This document shows, in pieces, positions 55,301 through 64,000 of a stretch of 64,000 nt of DNA. The first letter of the stretch is position 1, and every line of letters starts with the position of its first letter. The position numbers and the translations under genes were made by a program. Source of the DNA: Tetrahymena thermophila SB210 (Eukaryota > Ciliophora > Oligohymenophorea > Hymenostomatida > Tetrahymenidae); NCBI RefSeq assembly GCF_000189635.1, contig NW_002476270.1:364244-428243 (forward strand), written 5' to 3'. Under the pieces are notes generated by a model. The model ran no database searches, had not been told where the DNA came from, and saw only the letters and a program-made list of their open reading frames with translations.

Positions 55301-58300
55301 TTGCATAGAGTACTTCTGTTAGATCAAAGCTAATAAACGCAGTACTTGTTTACACTATCAAGATAGAAATTTGTGAATTAATAAATATGCTCAAAATATT
55401 TGTCTAATCATATTAATGTAAAGAAAAAGTTTCAATGAGCTACATTTCTGGATATTTTAAAGCATAAATAAATTTGTATGAATATAAGAAGACTACCTAT
55501 TTGTTTTATTCCATCTAGATTCCCTAAGTATCTTTGATAAATGTATTGAAAGTTGTGATATTTCTTTATAGATAGTTGCATAAGTAAATAATAGGAGTTG
55601 AGTCAACTAAAATTATGCTGGATTACTCCTATAAATAATAAGTAGCTCCTTACAAAAAGGGATTTATTGTATAGTACCTAAATACATCTAAATCTCCAGG
55701 AACAGTCATAATATTAACTTATTTTGTCACACCAATAAGTCCTATTAATATCCCATATGTAAGATCATAATAAAGATTTGTATGATTTTATCTATAATCA
55801 AACGAAATTAAAGTTTATACGTTGTTATTTTTTTGAAAAAAACTATTTCCTGTATCTAAGAAACATATTATTAGCTATTTTTAGACGTTTACTATCGGGA
55901 TATTTTAGAAGTTGTTTTGATTTTTTAAGAAGAATAAATTTGCCTAAAATAAAAAATAATTAATATTTACAGAAATCAAAAAAAATAATTCTAATAATTA
56001 TTCAAATAAATATAAATATTACGCTTTGAAAATATTATGAATCATTGCCAGAAACTAAGTCTAAAATTCTCACCACAGGAGAATAAATGATTAATAGGCT
56101 TTGAGAGCATTATAAAGTAAATTTAAGTGGTAAAATATTTTAGCCTTAATTGACTGAAAAAGCTGTGTTTACTTGTAATTAAACCCCTGATTGCATCTAT
56201 TAATTTAAAGCTTATTTAAGAAATGTTTTGTAATAAATAAAATAATTTACTTAAATTGTGAATAAATTTTAGTTTTTAGTTTGAACAACTATAATTTATT
56301 GCTAAATACAATATTAATAATCTGTAATATCCGAATCTAACTTTGCTATTAATTTATTTTATAAATTTAGTTTTGGATTAAATAAATTTATATTTGATCC
56401 ATATACATAAAAAAAACTATTTTCAGCCCAATCTAATATCTTAATTGGTACAGTTAACTCGCTTTCAATCTTGTTTTGATTTACTGTAACTAACTGGTTA
56501 TTTTTTATTATATCATAAATCTAAACACATTTACAGCTACTATCGTATAAAGCTATTAGATTTTCTGTAGATTAGAAATATAAATCTTAAAAAAGTTAAG
56601 TTGAAATAAAATTAAGGACTTAAAAAGGAAAGTTAAACAAATTTTTATGCCAATATACTCCGTTTTATGATTAAAATATGTGAAATTATATTTCATCCAT
56701 TTATACTTAGCCAATCAGAGTATTATCTTCTTACTATGTTTTGATAATTATCATATTATCAATATCAATTATATTTCCAGATTTTTTTGCATATGAAGTA
56801 TTGTTCAAAAAATAGAAATTAATTTACAATTACAAAAAGTAAAATGAAGAAGAACCAGCATCTATAATTTAGAACTACTTAAGCTCCATGTCAAATTTAT
56901 AAAAGTATGCTTAATCAAAATAAAATGCAAATCTATCATTTTGAAACATGTCTAATTATTATTGCATTTAAAAAGTTGGATACTCAATCCCAATATTTAA
57001 TAAGGTTAAGTTTTACAAATCATATGAGTACACTAATATAGTTCCATAGCAAAACATAAATATTTCTTTTGTTTTTTGATATGTAGCTGTAGGATTAATT
57101 AGAGGGAGTAATTATAATTCAGTTGGTTCCAGAATAAAATTTTATTCATTTAAAGAGAAAGGCTGACAATATTTTTAGTTTAAATAATCACAGAAATAAA
57201 TGATATCATCAAAAATAAGAGGATTGTTTGAATTTATGTTAAAAGTCCATAATAAAAAATTTGAATTATATTAAAAATTAAAAATTTAACTACTTTTAAA
57301 TGTAGATAAATCTAATTTATTTAAGACCATTTCATATTAATAATTCATTGATTAATAAATCAGATAGTCATCGTTGATAATTAATAATTAAATATTTTAT
57401 AAAAAATCCTCGCTATTATTTATCAGCTATTATGAATTGTTCAAATTAAAAGCTTAAGGAATATTATTAACTATTAAAATATTTCTTTTTTAAATATAAG
57501 CAAAGTTTGTTTATTAACCATTATCAGTATAACTGTATGATATAATTTATTTATTTTGAGTTATGTCAAAGATGTATTGGTAAATTGTGAAATATATTTA
57601 TTATTAAAGGATAATATATTTATTATTTATTTATTAAACAAATTTAAGAGTTCCTAATAAAATATTTTCATTTTGATTTAGTTATAGCATTTTAGTGCTC
57701 AAATTAGGGATTCTTTGGTATCCTTAAGCATATTCTGAAATCATAAGATATCCAATAGTTTAATTTACAAGCTTTTACTCACCATCAAAAATATAAATAA
57801 AATTTTAATTATTATTAACGTCAGAAGTAGTTAAAGCTTATTGATTTTAATTCAAAAATAGCTAGTTTTATATGTAGAGGGATTTAAATTAATATGGTGC
57901 TAAGTATTTTATTTAATATGTAAAATCAGTTAGATTATATCTAAATCTAATAAATTATTGATAAGCAGACAAATCAGATAAGACTTGTGAAATAAAAAAC
58001 TCTATAGTATTTTAATCTTTCATAATGTTTACACTATTAATTTTTGAAGACTAGGTAATAAAAGTATAATTTAAAGGTTAGAACTAAGTTAAAATACTTT
58101 ACTATTAGCTTTCACTTTAAATTATAAAATTTGTTATATTAATAATTTGTAGTGTTTCAGAAAATATAAATGCTAAAGTAGAATTCGTGCCTTTATCTTC
58201 AAATATTTAAAATGAACTTAATTATGAGGATGTTATATTCATCTTTTTAACTATTTATTCTGATTCATTATTTAGTATTAATATTTCTAAATTGTGATAT

Positions 58301-59658
58301 TTCTAATTCTATTAAATAATGCAATTGAGCATTTATGAGTAATAGATTAATACATTATATGGAAGAATATATTAATATTATTGTATTATTTAAAGCCTGC
58401 TTATTTTATCTTCTTTTATAATAATTTTTGATATTGTTAAAGTGTAATAATTGAAGAAAGAAAATAAAATATAATAATCATTTTATTAACTTAATCTGAA
58501 AAATAATTAATTATCCAAATTTTCTTAATTTATATTTTTAAAATCTAATGACCTATTTTAGTTCAATGTTGCTACCTTTTTTTTAAATATTTAATATTAT
58601 AAATATAAATATTAATTTTTATAATAAATTACTTAAAATATCACTTATCCTGTCTATAATTAATTCTACATGAGATAAATTGAAGATGTTTAATTTTCAA
58701 TTTGATAGAAAAATAATATTTTTAAAAATTCAATCTTTTATTGATTCATATTTTTGTTAATAGCATCATACAACATGATGTTGCCGCTATATAATGAAAC
58801 TAAAAAAACAATTTAGTTTATTTAATCCACATGCTGAACTGTGTATTCATAATTTGTATTATTAATTTCAAATTCTACTTCTAGTGTTTTAAAATTAACA
58901 ACTTTTAATACAGTACCTGCAGAACATCCCCCATAATATCCAACTATAAAACTTCTTCTATCAGTTTCTTATCCATTTGAAGTATAATAAAAATTGTAAT
59001 ATTCTAAATTTTACAAAACCTGTACATTGATTATGTCCCAATTTTAGTCTACTAAAGCAAAAGTACAACCATTTCCTACTACTAAATATTAGTTTTAATT
59101 TATTTTTTAGAATTCTATTACTCTTTCATCAAAAGAGAATCTCTTGCTTTCTTGAATTTATGTACAATTTACAGTCTCTTCGCAAGTTTAAGTTTCCATA
59201 TTTTAGTAAAAGGTAGGTGAGCAATCTTTTTAACAATTTTAAATATTTGTTGCTCCCTAATAAAAGTTATTCAAATATGAACAGACATTATCCATAATCA
59301 TGCACTAATTATTAGCTTAATCAAGCTTTAAATTTTAATCACATTCATAACATTTTTAGCTTTCATCACATTTAACACATCCAAAAACTTAGCATTTTAC
59401 ACACTCTTTGTTTTCATTTTAAAATTCATTGATTTAGCATTTTTGAACGCAAGTAGAATCATCATCAGAGCTTTTAAATAAGTTCTACTTACAGGTTATG
59501 CAAGAAGATGGTTTTGTATTAAAGCACGTCTAACATTCATTAGAGCATTATAAGCAAGATTAAGTAACCAAGGAATATATTTCATTTTATTCACACTAAA
59601 AAGAAATACAAAATTTAACTAGAATCAAAATGATATAAGTTATTTTTAATGAATTCAT
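49378..59658 (-). CDS. giant secreted-type membrane protein: signal, Cys-rich, beta-propeller-like, beta-helix, Cys-rich, TM bundle; 3267 aa
   Basis: Five exons on the minus strand (59658-56023, 55943-51555, 51439-50414, 50186-49556, 49499-49378) join in one frame of 3267 codons; introns are 79, 115, 227 and 56 nt. Residues 1-20 are a signal peptide. Residues about 22-135 are Cys-rich with C-x2-C pairs (CLQCSNECQTC), furin-like. A long beta-rich region of propeller-like blades follows. From about residue 1960 there is a parallel beta-helix with GGVIHA, GGAIFV, GGAIYL and GGGIYY repeats. A second Cys-rich module (CESCPDGKYSL, NGYWREN, CDVGYKGPLCQSCDTYGQIW) precedes about eight membrane helices and a charged cytosolic tail. 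This domain order defines a family of very large surface-type proteins in Tetrahymena; the gene at 7384-16618 is a paralog. Ligand and role are unknown. Confidence 0.9.
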
Positions 59659-59659
59659 C

Positions 59660-61735
59660 TTTGAGTTTAGTGGTTTTTTAATCTGATTTGACAATAAGGT
59701 TTTTTAAATAATCTTTTAATCTAAAAATCTAATTAAATAGCTGCCAATTTTAAATAATCAAAGTTGAGAGAATAGGATGACATAACATTTTTTAAATTTC
59801 TTTTAAGTTTTAAATAGTTATTTAAATAATATTTTTCTTGGCATAAAAATCAAAAAGAGATTATGATTAGTAATTAAAAATTTCATTCATTTTTAAATTG
59901 ATTGATTGATACAGTTAAAACACATGAATTAAAGTCATTCAAATATATATAACAACATATAAAATATTAAATATTTTCAACTAGAAAATTCACTTTATTT
60001 ATATTTCTTTCTTGTTCTTGATTTGAATTTCATATCTTTTATTGGCTTTATCATATAAATGAAGTAGATATCTTTTCTATGTCAACAAGTTATAAGGGAG
60101 GCTTGTGTTAATAGTAGAATTTCTGATATCAGATTCATCATATATAATCTTTTATCAATCAGATATATTCTACAACGAACAATTTAGAAAATTATCACAT
60201 CTGATCAGCTGATATGAAAATTCAAGCTCAAAGTAAGAGAGGATTTCCAATAATTTATTATTTTACTAGGACATTTTTGAATGAAAATTTTGATCATTTT
60301 TGAGTTCACCTGTTTTTTAAACTGATTTGACAATAAGGATTTTTAAAAGATAGTTTAATCTAAAAATCTGATTAAATAGCTATCAATTTTGGATAATCAA
60401 AGTGAGAGAAAGTAGGATGACGTAACATTTTTTAAATTAGATTATGATTATTAATTAAAAATTTCATTCATTTTTAAATTGATTGATTGATACAGTTAAA
60501 ACACATGAATTAAAGTCATTCAAATATATATAACAACATATAAAATATTAAATATTTACAACTAGAAAATTCACTTTATTTATATTTCTTTCTTGTTTTT
60601 GATTTGAATTTCATATCTTTTATTGGCTTTATCATATAAATGAAGTAGATATCTTTTCTATGTCAACAAGTTATAAGGGAGGCTTGTGTTAATAGTAGAA
60701 TTTCTGATATCAGATTCATCAAATATAATCTTTTATCAATAAGATATATTCTACAATGAACAATTTAGAAAATTATCTCATCTGATCAGCTGATATGAGA
60801 ATTCAAGCTCAGAGTAAGAGAGGATTTCCAATAATTTATTATTTTACTTGGACATTTTTGAATGAAAATTTTGATCATTTTTGAGTTCACCTGTTTTTTT
60901 AAACTGATTTGACAATAAGGATTTTTAAAAGATAGTTTAATCTAAAAATCTGATTAAATAGCTATCAATTTTAGATAATCAAAGTGAGAGAAAGTAGGAT
61001 GACGTAACATTTTTTAAATTTCTTTTACATTTTAAATAGTTATTTAAATAATATTTTTCTTCACACATAAAAATCAAAAAGAGATTATGATTATTAATTA
61101 AAAATTTCATTCATTTTTAAATTGATTGATTGATACAGTTAAAACACATGAAATAAAGCCATTCAAATATATATAACAACACATAAAATATTAAATATTT
61201 TCAATTAGGAAACTCATTTTGTTTATTTTTCATTCTTGTTCTTTATATGAATTTCATCTCATTTATTGGATTTATCATATGGATGATAAATGAAGTAGAT
61301 ATCTTTTCTAAGTCATCAAGTTATAAGTGACTCTTGTGTTAATAGTAGAATTTTTGATATCAGATTCATCATATATAATCTTTTATTTATCAGATATACT
61401 CTACAACGAACAGCTTAGAAAATTATCTCATCTGACCAGTTGATATGAGAATACAAGCTCAGAGTAAGAGAGGATTTCTTACAATTTTTTTTTTACTTGG
61501 ATATTTTTGAATGAAGATTTTTATCATTTATTTTTGAGTTTAGCTGTTTTTTTAAACTGATTAGACAATAAGATTTTTTAAATGATAGTTTAATCTAAGA
61601 ATCTAATTAAATAGCTGCCAATTTTAGATAATAAAAGTTGAGAGAAAGTAGGATGACGTAACATTTTTTAAATTTCCTTAACGTTTTAAATAGTTATTTA
61701 AATTTTTTTCTTCACAAATAAAAATCATAAACACA
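59660..61735. repeat. subtelomeric tandem repeat, about 3.3 copies of a 0.6-kb unit
   Basis: Long near-identical blocks recur. The anchor GATTTGACAATAAGG (GATTAGACAATAAG in the last) is near 59685, 60324, 60906 and 61559, giving spacings of about 639, 582 and 653 bases. Copies share GATGACRTAACATTTTTTAAA, TTGATTGATTGATACAG and GATATCAGATTCATCA. The second copy has lost about 60 bases after the ACATTTTTTAAATT segment. The first copy abuts the start codon of the giant gene at 59658, so the array is built from that gene's 5' flank. No long reading frame lies inside the unit. Confidence 0.9.
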
Positions 61736-62704
61736 GTAGAATATTTATTAGTAATCTATTAAAAATAAATCGGTCCTTGCTGTGAGCCGCTAATTTGTTA
61801 GATATTAGATATTAAAAATATAGTATTTTTATTTAAATTATCTATCTGCTGCACTTTTTGTTTAATTTTGTTTTGTTTTAAAATTCAAAAAATATTTTTT
61901 CAAAATCAAAATTTTTGACTTCAAATTAAAAATTTAATATAATTTAAAAATTAGTGCAAAAGTAAAAATTACAATTATTTTATATTTATGAATCGATTAT
62001 GTAAAATATTCTATAGATAGATTTGTTAATTTTTATGAAAATAAAATTTGAAATATTTTTAAATTAAATAATTTACTGCAAATTTCAATATTTAATAAAA
62101 TGCTTGAATCAACATTTTATAATATTAAGTTTAAAAATTAAAATTACTTAAGCAATTATTATATTATTCTTGATGGATTAATTGATTGACTAAAATATAA
62201 CAAGATTTTTATTAGAAAATATTTTTTATAAAAATTTAATTTCTTATTTTTTTCAAATAATTCTTTTGGCTTTTAGATAAAATGATAAACAAAATAAAGT
62301 TTTAAATTATACAAAATTAATTTTGAGAGAGTAATTAGTCTTTGAAATATATAATATATTATTTTTTGTTAAAAAATTGCATTACTAAAATTGAAATATA
62401 TTAAAATTATTTCATTTACTTACTTTAGAAATTTATTATGTTTATTTATAATTTTAAATTTATATTTTATTAATATAAGAAAAATATTATGGATTGATGC
62501 TAGTTATTCATGTATGTATTTGCAAGCATATGATAGACGGGTTTGCTTGTAATTTAAAAACTAAAACTTTTAAAAGCTTAGAGCAAAGTATATTTAAAGA
62601 TTTCTTTTTGATTGGCCTCAATTTATAAAAAATTGGAATATATAAATATAATTAAATTTAATAAAAAAGAAATTAATTGATATTTTCTTTTAATTATATA
62701 GAAT
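61736..62704. other. AT-rich spacer
   Basis: Between the repeat array and the terminal gene. Nothing is recognised apart from the presumed promoter of the gene at 62705. Confidence 0.5.
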
Positions 62705-63097
62705 ATGAGTGTTAATTTAGGGATTTCAAAGATCCTGCTAAGTTAATTAGGGAGACCATTTATTTAGTAAAAAAGTGGATTTAATACCCTCTTTAGATTA
62801 TTAGATGGTACTCAAAATGCTTTCAAGATAACTTAATTGAATGGATTTAAATTTTTCTAATAAATGAATTCAAATATTTAAGCTAATTACTTGAGCAATA
62901 TCATAATGAAAAGCTTTAACTTGTAATCTATCTCATCTTCCTTGGAAGGTCCTAAAAGATTAGAAATCGATGAAGCTATTTTGAATGTTAATACCCATTA
63001 AAGAAAGAGAGCTAAAGTAAAAAGAGAAAAGCGTAAATAACGTAGAAAAAAAATCAGAAGATTATCTGAAAGAAAGAGAGAAAAATATAATTATTGA
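62705..63097 (+). CDS. small basic protein resembling mitochondrial ribosomal protein mS38 (AURKAIP1/COX24-type), 130 aa
   Basis: Single exon, ATG 62705 to TGA 63095-63097. The N-terminus is hydrophobic and basic without acidic residues (SVNLGISKILLSQLGRPF), as in a mitochondrial targeting peptide. The C-terminal 35 residues are almost all Lys/Arg with few hydrophobics (RKRAKVKREKRKQRRKKIRR). The pattern of a leader plus a hydrophobic-Asn stretch (EAILNVNTHQ) before an extreme basic helix is that of mS38/COX24 proteins, which thread into the mitochondrial small ribosomal subunit RNA. The match is by pattern only; another basic ribosomal or nucleolar protein is possible. It is the last gene before the telomere, ending about 300 bases from it. 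Confidence 0.75.
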
Positions 63098-63400
63098 TTC
63101 TATTTAATATTAAAAACAGTCTACTTATCATAATCTTTCTTGTTTTATAACTAACATTTTTTATTGTATATTCATTTAAGTATTTCAATCAAATTTGACC
63201 CTTCTATATGTCATTTAAACTATTTTATGCAATCCTATTTATTATTTTTTATATCTAAGAAATTTCTATTTTTTTTGCAAAAGATATTAATTATTACTAA
63301 TCAATCAATTTATTCAATACACTTAAAAATTTTAATTATTTTATAATTAGATAAATCCCTTTTACACTTTTAAAGTAAGCAATAAATAATTCAAATCTAA
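63098..63400. other. subtelomeric spacer
   Basis: About 300 AT-rich bases between the last gene and the telomere. It presumably holds the gene's 3' UTR and the junction where the telomere was added after chromosome breakage. No repeat or RNA gene is seen. Confidence 0.6.
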
Positions 63401-64000
63401 TTGGGGTTGGGGTTGGGGTTGGGGTTGGGGTTGGGGTTGGGGTTGGGGTTGGGGTTGGGGTTGGGGTTGGGGTTGGGGTTGGGGTTGGGGTTGGGGTTGG
63501 GGTTGGGGTTGGGGTTGGGGTTGGGGTTGGGGTTGGGGTTGGGGTTGGGGTTGGGGTTGGGGTTGGGGTTGGGGTTGGGGTTGGGGTTGGGGTTGGGGTT
63601 GGGGTTGGGGTTGGGGTTGGGGTTGGGGTTGGGGTTGGGGTTGGGGTTGGGGTTGGGGTTGGGGTTGGGGTTGGGGTTGGGGTTGGGGTTGGGGTTGGGG
63701 TTGGGGTTGGGGTTGGGGTTGGGGTTGGGGTTGGGGTTGGGGTTGGGGTTGGGGTTGGGGTTGGGGTTGGGGTTGGGGTTGGGGTTGGGGTTGGGGTTGG
63801 GGTTGGGGTTGGGGTTGGGGTTGGGGTTGGGGTTGGGGTTGGGGTTGGGGTTGGGGTTGGGGTTGGGGTTGGGGTTGGGGTTGGGGTTGGGGTTGGGGTT
63901 GGGGTTGGGGTTGGGGTTGGGGTTGGGGTTGGGGTTGGGGTTGGGGTTGGGGTTGGGGTTGGGGTTGGGGTTGGGGTTGGGGTTGGGGTTGGGGTTGGGG
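63401..64000 (+). repeat. macronuclear telomere, (GGGGTT)n
   Basis: Uninterrupted TTGGGG/GGGGTT units from 63401 to the end of the window, about 100 units, with the G-rich strand running 5' to 3' toward the chromosome end as expected for a right-hand end. The uniform hexamer is the classic Tetrahymena telomere. The window ends inside the repeat, so the true length is at least 600 bases. Confidence 0.99.

Overview
This window is the right-hand end of a ciliate macronuclear chromosome, almost certainly Tetrahymena (probably T. thermophila). About 600 bases of perfect GGGGTT telomere close the sequence. TAA and TAG stand in frame as glutamine throughout and only TGA ends genes. Introns are short, very AT-rich and GT-AG, and the spacers are extremely AT-rich. 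Standard-code ORF calling fails here because the true genes need the ciliate code. All coordinates and exon joins were worked out by hand-reading, checking that exon lengths add up in phase.

Layout: (1) 1-6800, a small unknown gene and a 1544-residue low-complexity protein, both +. (2) 7384-16618, a giant secreted-type multi-pass membrane protein gene on - (beta-propeller-like, beta-helix with GG-S/A-I repeats, Cys-rich module, membrane segments). (3) 19433-22019, a Tul1/Dsc1-like Golgi/endosomal RING E3 ubiquitin ligase on +. (4) 22596-28719, two - genes for helical/coiled-coil proteins, the second with its 3' end duplicated downstream. (5) 31061-39220, three tandem + paralogs sharing a C-terminal domain of about 120 residues that I do not recognise; the first and third have a UGA-C stop context and downstream hairpins. 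(6) 40366-48498, a coiled-coil protein (-), a 997-residue helical protein (+) and a zinc-binding/SPRY-like protein (+). (7) 49378-59658, a second giant membrane protein (3267 residues, -) of the same family as the first. (8) 59660-61735, subtelomeric tandem repeats of about 0.6 kb starting at the 5' edge of that gene. (9) 62705-63097, a short, very basic protein resembling mitochondrial ribosomal protein mS38, about 300 bases from the telomere.

The genes do not form one pathway; ciliate genes are transcribed singly. Common threads are repeated local duplication (giant membrane protein pair, paralog trio, duplicated 3' ends, subtelomeric repeats) and N/Q/S-rich proteins. I see no tRNA, rRNA, CRISPR array or intact transposon. 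Confidence is high for gene extents where the joined frame is continuous, and lower for functions and for the 5' half of the first giant gene.
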